Of a DNA stretch of 64,000 bases, positions 23,150-31,657 are shown in pieces. Source of the DNA: SM23-73-3 sp964580215 (GTDB lineage Bacteria > Zixibacteria > MSB-5A5 > SM1-73); assembly GCA_964580215.1 (NCBI GenBank), contig CAZOJT010000004.1, positions 1 through 64,000 of the forward strand. The letters run 5' to 3'. The notes beneath the pieces are model-generated. The model was not told the DNA's origin and made no database searches. It saw only the letters and a list, made by a program, of their open reading frames with translations. A program made the translations under genes and the position numbers. Numbering within the stretch: the stretch's first letter is position 1; each line of letters opens with the position of its first letter.

Positions 23150-25981
23150 CTAACAGCCCGGTGCTGGTCCTCCTTTGTATAGATAGTTGATGAGATTAAG
23201 CACATCCTCCAGGTCAATTTCTCCGCTACCATCTGTATCTCCAGCCTCAAAGGGATATGGGGCAGAACCATTCTTATACAGGTAGTTTATTAGATTAAGC
23301 AAATCTTCTATGTCTAATATTCCATCTGCATTGACGTCGCCACGGAGATACGTTCGCACCATAAATGACAAAGTATCAGCCTTGCAATAGTCTTGCGCTG
23401 TCACGGTCAAGGGTTCCAAGAATACCGTATCGGGAGCAGTGCCAACCACCGAATCGTTCTGAACCCAACACCAGTGTGGATACTCCAGATACGTAATCAG
23501 GTGAGCCTCATCATCCGGATCCACTATGGTGGGATAATAGATAAAGCTCTCCAGGAAAAGAACAAGGATGGTATCTCCTATGGGTGTTATCGAGGGAGCC
23601 ACATTCGAATGGTCAATGGGCACACTCACTGTTAGAGTATCGGCTAAGTCACCATCTGAGACCGTCACCTTAAACGAGGTATCGGCATAATCGCAGGCCA
23701 CCATCCCGGATAGGGTATCACCCGAAACAGTGCACCAGGAAGGAATATCCAGGAAGCTTATGATGAGTTCAGTTCCGTCACAGTTTGGATCGGAAGCTGT
23801 GGCGACATATACAAACGGAACATCAGGTGAGGGAATTGCCGTGGCCTCATCAGAAGAAGTAACATGGGGCGGTAGGTTCAACCCGGATGGGTTGCAGCAG
23901 TCATCGTTCGGGTGATTAGGACAAACATCACAGGAATCACCGGCGCCATCGCTGTCGGAATCCTCCTGATCCGGATTGTAAGCAAAGGGGCAGTTATCAT
24001 CGTCGCAGGTGTTCTCAGGGAAGCCGGGATTGCCGTAGCCATCGCCGTCGGTGTCGGTGCAAATGTCGCAAAGGTCACCTATTCCATCGTCGTCAGCATC
24101 CGCCTGATCCGGATTGTACACGTAAGGGCAGTTATCGTCCGGGCAGGTGTTCTCCGGGTGATCCGGATCGCCATAACCGTCGCCATCAGAATCCACACAA
24201 ATATACTCCCCACACTCAAAGATGGAGACGCTGAAGTCGTCGATACCTGCTTCCACCACAGAACCATCATTCAGATCTGAGGCTTCGAAACGAACTTTGA
24301 CCTGGTTAGTGGGTGTGACAAAATCGCCAATCATAAAGCTTTTTTCTTTCCACCCAGCAGAGGTCTGGGGTCCAACCGTCTCAACCAGAGTCCAGCTTGC
24401 ACCATTATTATTGGATACATAGACCTTAAACAGATCGTTGTTAGGATCATTCCCATAGTTGTTGGTATACCATAGGGCGTAATGCACTTGAGCGTCAACA
24501 ACTGTGCTAACATCCAGGGATGATGAGATCAACCAAGTGATCCCATCGTCCACATCAGAATTACCATCTACGTTATCTGTGAGATAGCAATTACCTGAGC
24601 CATCAAAATCGGTGGGTGGATCGCCCCGATCACCACCGCCAACCGGAACGCCACGCTCCCAGGCTCCATCAGAAAGATAGGGATCGTTTTCTACAGTCCA
24701 GCCCAGATCGGTTTCGAAGTTGTCGGCGAACAGGATGGTAAGCTCTCCTACCAGCGAAGAGTAAACAGTGACAGGCGCATCCGATGGGTTGTATATTACC
24801 CCAGCCTCAACTGCTTCGGCGCTGAAATAGTATTCCGGCGTATCATCGCACTCCGCTGGCGGCAATGTGGCTTCATACAGGTCCCCACCCAAAGGCGAAA
24901 GCGGCGAGGTAAGATAGGTGCCACCATCGTAACGATAATGAAGCATACCTGTGCCAGGAATATATGTTTCAGAGAGCTCTTCAATCTGCACCGTGATGGC
25001 TGTGGGTTCACCAGGAGTAATAACGTCTGGAACACCATCTGGGAGGTTTATTCTCAGCGACGGCAGTCCTTGATAATCCACGTAGCATGCAGAATAGCCG
25101 ATACTTGAGCAGTTGTAAGGAATCCGCATGTAACCGCCTTCACCCCAGCCGGAGCCCCATGAATTGCGCATAATCCAAATACCGCTGGTCCCTTGATTAT
25201 CGTCCCAGCCGACCAGCGTCACGGCATGATTAACAGTACCGCTTGCACAGCCATTAAATATTCCGCCGATATAAGCTTGCATGGCTGAATTGGCATAAAC
25301 TGCCACCGAAACCGGCCCGTAATCTAATATCGCCTGTTTAATGGCATCCACACTGGGCACACTGTGATCGTCACCAATAAAGGCCCATGAATCAATCAGA
25401 TACTCATGAGGATAAGGACAATTACATGGAACATCAGAAGCCACGTACGGGAAATCAGCCTCCAGAACCGCCCCGGTCCCACCGCATGGGTCTGTTTTCC
25501 ACTCATGGTAGTCATGTGCCCACCAGCCACCACCGCAGCCCCAACCATCAGAGTTGCAACTTACCAGCCACTGCTCAGAAAGATCTTCCGTCACACCATC
25601 CTTGATCTTAATATTACATTCAAGTGGTCCAACCGTTCCAAACGCCCAACAACTCCCGCAGCCATCCTGATCCTTAACTGGAGTACAGCCACCTAAATCA
25701 CACCAGTTATATGCATCTGGCAGGTCTTTAGTCGGAGTGCAGGGATCAAAGCGAGCACCAACCCACCAGTTCTCCGGCACTATTAATCCACACAACTCGT
25801 CTAACGAACGATTGGTGGCGGAGTTCTCACCAACCGTGAAAGTCCACCCTTCGATTTCCCCCTGTTTCTTCAAAGCGGCAATATCTGCACTGGAAAGCCC
25901 CTCAGCCAAGGAAGCCCCAGCCATCAAGAATAAGAACAAAAGGATTAACGCAAAGCTCCCAATTATTCTCTTTTGTTTCAT
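23150..25981 (-). CDS. Exported papain-like (C1A) peptidase with TSP3-like and dockerin-like repeats
   Basis: The 943-residue protein has a signal peptide (1-27), a short propeptide-like region and a classic papain domain. Gln105 and Cys111 are in VKDQDGCGSCWAFG, His252 in VNHAVTLVGWD and Asn273 in RNSWGSGWGEGG. The following beta-rich module (about 310-590) is nearly identical to that of the neighbouring protease. Then come calcium-binding thrombospondin-type-3-like repeats (DSDGDGYGDPDHPENTC, DADDDGIGDLCD), two cadherin-like or Ig-like modules, and two dockerin-like repeats ending GGPAPGC. It is probably secreted or surface-attached and depends on calcium. AAGGAGAAGG precedes the ATG. Confidence 0.93.
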   Translation of the reverse strand: MKQKRIIGSFALILLFLFLMAGASLAEGLSSADIAALKKQGEIEGWTFTVGENSATNRSLDELCGLIVPENWWVGARFDPCTPTKDLPDAYNWCDLGGCTPVKDQDGCGSCWAFGTVGPLECNIKIKDGVTEDLSEQWLVSCNSDGWGCGGGWWAHDYHEWKTDPCGGTGAVLEADFPYVASDVPCNCPYPHEYLIDSWAFIGDDHSVPSVDAIKQAILDYGPVSVAVYANSAMQAYIGGIFNGCASGTVNHAVTLVGWDDNQGTSGIWIMRNSWGSGWGEGGYMRIPYNCSSIGYSACYVDYQGLPSLRINLPDGVPDVITPGEPTAITVQIEELSETYIPGTGMLHYRYDGGTYLTSPLSPLGGDLYEATLPPAECDDTPEYYFSAEAVEAGVIYNPSDAPVTVYSSLVGELTILFADNFETDLGWTVENDPYLSDGAWERGVPVGGGDRGDPPTDFDGSGNCYLTDNVDGNSDVDDGITWLISSSLDVSTVVDAQVHYALWYTNNYGNDPNNDLFKVYVSNNNGASWTLVETVGPQTSAGWKEKSFMIGDFVTPTNQVKVRFEASDLNDGSVVEAGIDDFSVSIFECGEYICVDSDGDGYGDPDHPENTCPDDNCPYVYNPDQADADDDGIGDLCDICTDTDGDGYGNPGFPENTCDDDNCPFAYNPDQEDSDSDGAGDSCDVCPNHPNDDCCNPSGLNLPPHVTSSDEATAIPSPDVPFVYVATASDPNCDGTELIISFLDIPSWCTVSGDTLSGMVACDYADTSFKVTVSDGDLADTLTVSVPIDHSNVAPSITPIGDTILVLFLESFIYYPTIVDPDDEAHLITYLEYPHWCWVQNDSVVGTAPDTVFLEPLTVTAQDYCKADTLSFMVRTYLRGDVNADGILDIEDLLNLINYLYKNGSAPYPFEAGDTDGSGEIDLEDVLNLINYLYKGGPAPGC

Positions 25982-26173
25982 GATATCCTTCTCCTTTCTT
26001 AGTTTATTGACAGTTATAATCAATACCGTAACAATTCCAGCAAAGAAGAAAAAGATTGCTATTCCAAATCAACTCCAAAATGCAACCCAAAAGTTTTGAG
26101 TTACGTTCCGATTCTTCCACATTACAAATATACTTGCTTTCATAAATTTGTCAAGTGCTTAAAAAGGGCTCTA

Positions 26174-26610
26174 GGACAGGTATAGGTACATGATATCCAC
26201 CCACCCAGGCGGGTTTGAGCGTCTGCTCAGATGTCTGGGCCTCTGCCCACTTTTAGATTTCTGTTTATAGTATGAGTCAAATCGGATTTCAAGTCTTATT
26301 GGGGGTAGATTGAGTATACCCTCATCTATGTGAGGGAATCGTTCTCTTAATATCTCCACCGGTGATTCGTATGAATACTTCGCATTTATTATCCCAGTAT
26401 CTATTCCTCCGGATGTAATTGAAGTAAAGCTGGTAAACACAAGTCTTGCCTAAAAATTCTATCCGGTTATCATAAGATTCTATTTCATATCCCGCCGTTG
26501 GCGGGACAACTAACCTATGAAAAGTCTCTACATCCCCCCGAAGATGAGGAGATCTGGGAGGGATCCTTCCATGCTCTATATCATTGGTTTTTAATTCCTT
26601 TTCAAAGGCA
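26174..26610 (-). pseudogene. IS481-type transposase relic, copy 2
   Basis: The minus strand encodes FEKELKTNDIEHGRIPPRSP and GDVETFHRLV, then YEIESYDNRIEFLGK. After a frame change it reads SPVEILRERFPHIDEGILNL. It retains more of the 5' side than relic 1. A family A element (26366-26384) and a family C hairpin (26490-26507) interrupt it at the same points as in relic 1. The outer end GGACAGGTATAGGTACATG (from 26174) recurs at the pdxA start, marking the insertion-sequence terminus. Confidence 0.8.
26366..26384 (+). repeat. 19-bp mini-element, family A (copy 4)
   Basis: TTCGTATGAATACTTCGCA, one change from copy 3, is at the same site of the transposase as copy 2. Confidence 0.75.
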
Positions 26611-26639
26611 GATGGTCTATTTATCTTTTTTTCCGCCAA

Positions 26640-27425
26640 AGGCGAATCCGCCTTCGGCAGTCTCGTAGGTCAAGCATGTCCGCAGGGCTGCTTGACGAAA
26701 AAGATCGTCAACCACCCTTCGGGATGGTCGACCTACAAACTACGCGCCGCAACTGAACTAATCGTTGTATGCCGACCAGTCATCTGACATCCCTCCTATT
26801 TAAATCCTTCTCTTCTCATGTCAGAATGTCAGATTAAGTCTTAACTATCACGTATTAAGCCAGCTGTGGTTTAGCCAGCATTTATGCCGTATCATGGGGA
26901 ATTTCATATCATGTTCTTCCCGTTGCGGGATATATTTTCAGTTAGTAGGTCAGGTGCCCTTCGCACCTGACACTGTTAAAGATTGCGTTAGGAGCTTACT
27001 TTTCATAAAAACAAAGAACCCCTCACCTTATTCCTCTCCCCATTGGGGAGAGGATATTAAGCTTTCCCTCTCCCCCTGGGGAGAGGGATACAGGTCGAAG
27101 ATCCCGCCATAGGCGGGGGTAAGGGGGTTTTCAGTTCGTAGGTCAAGCATGGCGTAGCCTGCTTGACGAAAAAGTCCGTAGGTCAGGTGCCCTGAGCACC
27201 TGACACCACTAATATCGGCAATTCCTTAACTTCAATGGTGAAAATGATAGCTCCCCTATTTATGGGGGATGAATATATGCTGCATGCACATAAACTCCCC
27301 TTGTGGGAGAAGAATAATCTCTCTGGAGCACCGCCGAATGGCTGAAAAAAATTTAAAAACAACCACCAGTAAGGTCAGAAATACCAGTTTCGTACGTCAG
27401 GAGCCCTGAGTTCCTAACCTACTAA
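26640..27425. other. Repeat-only region, no gene seen
   Basis: Several hairpins are built on GTAGGTCAAGCATG / GCTTGACGAAAAA (26668, 27138) and GTAGGTCAGGTGCCC / GCACCTGAC (26943, 27178). There is also a CTCTCCCC/GGGGAGAGG palindrome near 27040-27085 and a CCCGCC-ATA-GGCGGG hairpin near 27100. The part 27225-27400 matches 640-790. Confidence 0.55.
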
Positions 27426-28166
27426 CTACGTTGCGGGATACATTTTCAGCACCTTCTGTATATATCGGGTGTGCAATCTCTCATGATCCACCAGTCTCCG
27501 CAACACTTTTCTTGCAGTCCATAGATCACAAATTGGACTCTTATATTTGCCTGGTTGAAAGATACCTCTCATCCTTTCTTTAGGAAGATTGTGCAAAGAA
27601 TTAACCACTATCTCTCTGGTATAATCTAATAATTCGAACACATCTTTCGGATAGTTTTCTGGCAATTCTATATTAAGGCGGGTGATATACCATGGTTCAA
27701 CATAAGCTATATGCTTCAAGCAGTTTCTTATTGTGCGGGGTTTGTCTGAAGGTTTAAAGCTAAGTTGTTTTCCAGTTAATTCAGAGACTAAGTTAAGCAA
27801 ATCTTTACGAGAATAATTCATTAACCGAATAGTTCTTTTAATATCATCTTTCTTTACAGGAGGAACTTCAGACCAGAATAGTGGCTCAGGCTTACCTGCT
27901 TTAGCAGGATTGTAATCTACTCTTAGCATCTCGGCAATTTCTATTTCCACTTTATTGTTTATATCTGGTTGGAAATCCCGCCCAAGGCGGGGAATGTTTT
28001 CTTTATGTCTCTTTAACCAATCGAACCATTCAACTATAGCAACTTTCACTTTCTTTAAAGCTCTTTCCTTTGTTTGCCCAAAAACCCAGCAACCGGGGCA
28101 GTCCGGTGCGAAAGCGCCTGTTGCTTGCGGACCCACCTCAAGACATACAGATATTTTCGAAATCAC
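27426..28166 (-). CDS. HicB-like / DinB-like fusion protein
   Basis: The N-terminal part (about 1-75: VCLEVGPQATGAFAPDCPGC, then ALKKVKVAIVEWFDWLKRH) resembles the partial RNase H fold of HicB antitoxins and related UPF0150 proteins. The C-terminal part (about 120-246) looks like a DinB four-helix bundle, with NCLKHIAYVEPWY and VDHERLHTRYIQKVL. No hicA toxin gene is adjacent, so this is probably not a toxin-antitoxin system. I chose GTG at 28166, preceded by GAGGTGGAAAA, over the ATG at 28232, which lies in repeat DNA. A family C hairpin inside the gene adds IPRLGRDF in frame. The function is unknown. Confidence 0.75.
   Translation of the reverse strand: MISKISVCLEVGPQATGAFAPDCPGCWVFGQTKERALKKVKVAIVEWFDWLKRHKENIPRLGRDFQPDINNKVEIEIAEMLRVDYNPAKAGKPEPLFWSEVPPVKKDDIKRTIRLMNYSRKDLLNLVSELTGKQLSFKPSDKPRTIRNCLKHIAYVEPWYITRLNIELPENYPKDVFELLDYTREIVVNSLHNLPKERMRGIFQPGKYKSPICDLWTARKVLRRLVDHERLHTRYIQKVLKMYPAT
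27976..27993. repeat. Family C hairpin inside the HicB-DinB gene
   Basis: The sequence TCCCGCCCAAGGCGGGGA, read on the minus strand, contributes about six in-frame residues within KENIPRLGRDFQ. Confidence 0.6.
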
Positions 28167-28342
28167 TTTTCCACCTCTATATATAATACATGTTAACTTG
28201 GAGTGTCTGCCTTCAGGCAGACCAAATATCAAACCAAGCTTCCGGTATCTTTTTGATCAAACTAAAGTCATAGATCCCGCTTCGGCGGGGCTTGATACTC
28301 CAGCAAGGATAATCAGCAAATAGAACCAAGACAAAAAATGGC

Positions 28343-28819
28343 TCAACCAAATATCGATCCGATCCATTCACCAACAAAGTGTGTTATTATTATTACCACC
28401 ACGGCGATGAGAAGATGTTCTCCGATGACCTTCCAGGTTTTTTCTTTTTGCTCTTTCGCAAGGTAATAGCTAAAAATTGCCAACAAAGATAGTCCCCATA
28501 CTACGCTAACCACAATTGCTGTGGTGAGAGGGAACAACAGAATCGGTACGACAAATATCATGGCAAAGACAAACTTAGCTACGAAGGTGCAGATGGTTGA
28601 CTCCCATATCTCTTTAGTGGTATGTTTGTTCTCAGATTCTTCGGAAACATGAATCCCCAAGGCATCGGAGAATGCGTCCGCTATTGCTATTGTCAATATG
28701 CCACCAATAACCACCAGCTTTGAATGGGTGCCAGAATGTAAACCCACCATCAGTCCGAGCGTTGTTATTATTCCCGAGGTTAAACCAAAACTAAGACCTG
28801 TTTTCAGTGAATGTCTCAT
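28343..28819 (-). CDS. VIT/CCC1-family integral membrane protein
   Basis: The 158-residue hydrophobic protein has four to five membrane segments. It contains the family pattern GLSFGLTSGIITTLGLMVGL near the start and AIADAFSDALGIHVSEESE (about 45-63), as in vacuolar iron transporter-like proteins. A role in iron or manganese export is possible, but the protein is shorter than characterised transporters. The gene stands alone. The window continues with 430 bp of non-coding DNA that holds a hairpin near 29103-29165 and the kptA promoter. Confidence 0.8.
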   Translation of the reverse strand: MRHSLKTGLSFGLTSGIITTLGLMVGLHSGTHSKLVVIGGILTIAIADAFSDALGIHVSEESENKHTTKEIWESTICTFVAKFVFAMIFVVPILLFPLTTAIVVSVVWGLSLLAIFSYYLAKEQKEKTWKVIGEHLLIAVVVIIITHFVGEWIGSIFG

Positions 28820-29190
28820 CAGGATGATTTTATGCCTTTAATTTAATTAACATCTCACCAGAGCGTAGGCAAGCCTTCACGGTTTGTCTGTCCTGCCAAA
28901 GGCGGGGCTACGCGCTTTATTTAGTTCAGATTAAGCTCACTTTTCAGGTTATCTCCGAACTTGAAATAACTGTCTTGGAATATCTTCTCACATATTAGAT
29001 TCCCTGCTGAATTATATCACTTTTTTCTTATTTTGCAAAGAAATCTTTGAAGTTTTTTATAGTCACCCAATATGAATGTTGTCAAAATCTGAACCTCCCC
29101 TAAATCCCCTTCTTAAAAAGGAGGAGACTTTAAATCTCTTTTTGTAGGGAGAAAATTAAGGGGAGGTTTTGCTTTTTCTCCTTTTTGTAG

Positions 29191-29219
29191 TTGACGTGAC
29201 AACTTAAATAGTTTATCAT
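29191..29219 (+). promoter_or_regulatory. Sigma70-type promoter for kptA-rlmN
   Basis: TTGACG (29191-29196) and TATCAT (29214-29219) are 17 bp apart, about 32 bp before the kptA start. Confidence 0.65.
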
Positions 29220-29250
29220 CAAATTAAGTATATTCAAAAGAGTGAAAAAA

Positions 29251-29802
29251 ATGTTCAGAGGCAAAGACGGATTTATCATCTTATCAAAGTTCATGAGTTT
29301 TGTGCTAAGGCACAAGCCTCAGAATTTTGGATTGGTCCCTGACCAGTATGGTTTTGTGGAAATCCAAGATCTTCTCACCGTGCTTAAGAATCGATACGGG
29401 AACATACAATCTTCGGACATAGAAGAGGTGGTACAAAGTTGCCCCAAGCAGAGGTTTGAGATCAAGGGTGAAAAGATCAAGGCAAGATATGGGCATTCCA
29501 TCGACGTGACGCTTGATAGAGAGCCCTTCCAGCCTCCTGATTTTCTTTATCATGGAACCAGCCCCGCCATGATAGGTGCCATTCTAACGGAGGGAATCAA
29601 GCCCATGAGAAGAAAGTATGTTCATCTGAGCAAAACCAGAGAGGAAGCTTTTCAGGTGGGAAGAAGAAAATCCAAAAATCCGATTGTTTTTGCCGTAAAA
29701 GCAAAAGAAGCTTACCAGAGGGGGATAAAGTTCTATGATATGGGTGTGGTGGTTCTAACAGAGGCGGTATCAGCGGAATTTATCCAACCTCTAACGAATT
29801 GA
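29251..29802 (+). CDS. kptA: RNA 2'-phosphotransferase KptA/Tpt1
   Basis: KptA transfers a 2'-phosphate from RNA to NAD+, the last step of tRNA splicing in eukaryotes; its bacterial role is unclear. The 183-residue product has the family motifs LSKFMSFVLRHKP (Arg-His), KARYGHS, LYHGTS and FQVGRRKSKNPIVFAV. These include the four basic residues that bind the substrate phosphate. ATG at 29251 and GTG at 29242 are both possible starts. It lies 47 bp before rlmN in the same direction, so both may be transcribed together as RNA-modifying enzymes. Confidence 0.92.
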   Translation: MFRGKDGFIILSKFMSFVLRHKPQNFGLVPDQYGFVEIQDLLTVLKNRYGNIQSSDIEEVVQSCPKQRFEIKGEKIKARYGHSIDVTLDREPFQPPDFLYHGTSPAMIGAILTEGIKPMRRKYVHLSKTREEAFQVGRRKSKNPIVFAVKAKEAYQRGIKFYDMGVVVLTEAVSAEFIQPLTN

Positions 29803-29849
29803 TAAGGTGACCAGACCAAAGGATTCATCCTGAAGGAGGAGATCGAACC

Positions 29850-30908
29850 ATGGATAGGAAAAAATTTTCTATAGCAAAAACAGCAAAAACAAAAAAAAAG
29901 ATAAACTTAAAAGGTCTGTGGATAGAAGACTTCGAGAAGCTGTTGGGAGATCTGGGAAAGAAAAGATATAGAGCCCGTCAACTGGCTTCATGGATTTACG
30001 CCAAAGGAGCCACCGACTTTAACCAGATGACCGACCTTTCCAAAGAACTGCGGGAAAAACTCAGCCAGATAGCCTTCATAGATAGCATCAGGTTGGTCAA
30101 AAGGCAGATTTCACAGAAAGATTTCTCCGAGAAGTTTCTTTTTGAACTATCAGATGGTGAGAAGATAGAGACGGTTTTAATGTGGGAGGGGAAACGGGTA
30201 ACCGTATGTCTTTCCACCCAGGTGGGATGCCCGTTAGGTTGCACGTTTTGCGCCACCGGGAAGATGGGTTTTAAGAGGAATTTAACCACAGGCGAGATCG
30301 TTGACCAGATTATTGCGTTGGGGGAAGATCGTATTACTCATGTGGTATTGATGGGTATGGGAGAGCCACTTTTGAACTACGATAATACCCTCAAGGCGCT
30401 AAGAATTATAAACAACGAGTTGGGACTCTCTTTTGCGGCTAAGGCAATAACCTTATCCACCGTTGGCATTCCTCCTATGATCGAGAAGCTGGCTGAAGAG
30501 AGATTAAAGGTAGGATTAGCCGTCTCTTTGAACGCTCCAACGGATGAGAAAAGAAACGATCTTATGCCCATCAACAAAAAACATCCTTTAAAAGAACTGC
30601 TTGAGGCGATAAAATACTTCAAAGAAAAGTCAAAAAGAAGGGTCACCTTTGAATATGTCTTGATAGAGGATGTTAATGATTCTGAAAAGGACGCCCTGGA
30701 GCTGTCGAAGCTGATCCAGGGCATTGGGTGTAAGATCAATCTGATTCCTTATAATCCTGTCCCTGATTTGCCCTACCAAAGACCCTCCGAGGAAAAGATA
30801 TTGGCTTTCAGAGATTATCTTTATCCTCGCTGTCCTACTGTCACCTTAAGACGAAGCAAGGGTGAGGATATTCTTGCCGCCTGCGGACAATTGCGAACTC
30901 TGTCCTGA
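29850..30908 (+). CDS. rlmN: Dual-specificity rRNA/tRNA adenine-C2 methyltransferase RlmN
   Basis: RlmN is a radical SAM enzyme that methylates C2 of A2503 in 23S rRNA and of A37 in some tRNAs. The 352 residues show the 4Fe-4S motif CPLGCTFC (Cys127, Cys131, Cys134). They also show Cys120 (VTVCLSTQ) and Cys345 (ILAACGQL), the pair used in the methyl-transfer mechanism. GMGEPLLNYDN and LAVSLNAPTDEKR are intact. GGAGGAGATC precedes the ATG. The N-terminus has a lysine-rich extension of about 18 residues. Confidence 0.97.
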   Translation: MDRKKFSIAKTAKTKKKINLKGLWIEDFEKLLGDLGKKRYRARQLASWIYAKGATDFNQMTDLSKELREKLSQIAFIDSIRLVKRQISQKDFSEKFLFELSDGEKIETVLMWEGKRVTVCLSTQVGCPLGCTFCATGKMGFKRNLTTGEIVDQIIALGEDRITHVVLMGMGEPLLNYDNTLKALRIINNELGLSFAAKAITLSTVGIPPMIEKLAEERLKVGLAVSLNAPTDEKRNDLMPINKKHPLKELLEAIKYFKEKSKRRVTFEYVLIEDVNDSEKDALELSKLIQGIGCKINLIPYNPVPDLPYQRPSEEKILAFRDYLYPRCPTVTLRRSKGEDILAACGQLRTLS

Positions 30909-30966
30909 CTAATCTTTAGATTCGTGTTGTATCAGGACCTCACAGGGTGACCGAGAACTCCCATAG

Positions 30967-31059
30967 TGTCATTCTGAACGGAGCGAAGAGCAGTGAAGAA
31001 TCTCGGTTTTATGCGGGTTGAGAGACGAGATTCTTCGACCTTACGGGCTCAGAATGACA
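30967..31059. repeat. Long inverted repeat TGTCATTCTGA ... TCAGAATGACA
   Basis: The ends pair over 11 bp, and inner segments (GAAGAATCTCG / CGAGATTCTTC) pair as well. A sequence of the same style, with GAGCGGAGCGAAA, is at 41703-41880. Confidence 0.7.
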
Positions 31060-31237
31060 ATTCCCAGTCAGCCTGCTCAGTCCTGACGCATCTATAACAT
31101 CCGGGAAGTATCTGAACATCTCAAAGATAGATCCCGACCCGGACTACAACTCAGAGAACAAGCAAAATAAAAACCCATTTATTAAGGGGAGCATATAATT
31201 GTTTACATCCCCCTTTAGAAAAGGGGGGGAGGGGGGA

Positions 31238-31257
31238 TTCGTATGAATGCATACGCA
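31238..31257 (+). repeat. 20-bp mini-element, family A (copy 5)
   Basis: An exact TTCGTATGAATGCATACGCA in family J copy 1, preceded by GGGGGGA. Confidence 0.75.
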
Positions 31258-31294
31258 TTTGAAACTTGGAAAATCCCCCTTTGCTAAAGGGGGA

Positions 31295-31314
31295 TTCGTA
31301 TGAATGCATACGCA
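31295..31314 (+). repeat. 20-bp mini-element, family A (copy 6)
   Basis: An exact consensus in family J copy 1, preceded by AAGGGGGA and followed by TTTCAAG. Confidence 0.75.
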
Positions 31315-31355
31315 TTTCAAGTCAAGCCCAAAACAGGTGGGGGAGAAAAAATCAA

Positions 31356-31374
31356 TGCGAAGCATTCATACGAA
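31356..31374 (-). repeat. 19-bp mini-element, family A (copy 7)
   Basis: TGCGAAGCATTCATACGAA, the short variant, near the right end of family J copy 1. Confidence 0.75.
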
Positions 31375-31413
31375 TAATAAGATGTAAACTGTTTCTTGTT
31401 CCTCTTAGTAACT

Positions 31414-31657
31414 ATCCAAATCCTCGCGATCTGCAGATTCTGAAGACCAGCTCCCTTAAGTGTGCAACCTATCTTGCCAAGGACATACCTGTCGGGATGG
31501 AAAAGAAAGTCGAGCTTGTGCTGGATGTGGCAAAGAACTTGGAGAAGTATCTCACTGTTACGCCGAACCAGGAGCAGAGCTCTTTGCCTGGGGAATCCCC
31601 TGAATTAAGGTCAGGGGTAAGGGTCCCCCTGACCAACAGGTTGGTGCAAGAAAAAAG
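31414..31657 (+). other. Possible coding remnant, unidentified
   Basis: A frame reads NYPNPRDLQILKTSSLKCAT and, further on, VGMEKKVELVLDVAKNLEKY. This has the composition of a helical protein end, but it lacks a start of its own and runs in from repeat DNA. I do not recognise a family. It could be the 3' part of a gene cut by the family J element. Confidence 0.3.

Larger units (their letters stand above)
31179..31413. mobile_element. Family J element (copy 1), about 235 bp with inverted ends
   Basis: The left end reads TAAGGGGAGCATATAATTGT then TTACATC; the right end is GATGTAAACTG followed by CCTCTTAGTAACT. These are imperfect inverted repeats of about 30 bp. Inside are three family A elements. 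The arrangement matches copy 2 at 48188-48435. No coding capacity is seen, so it resembles a MITE. Confidence 0.7.

Noticed and set aside
27426..28166. HicAB toxin-antitoxin system
   Set aside because: There is no HicA-like gene next to the HicB-like domain, and the protein continues into a DinB-like domain.
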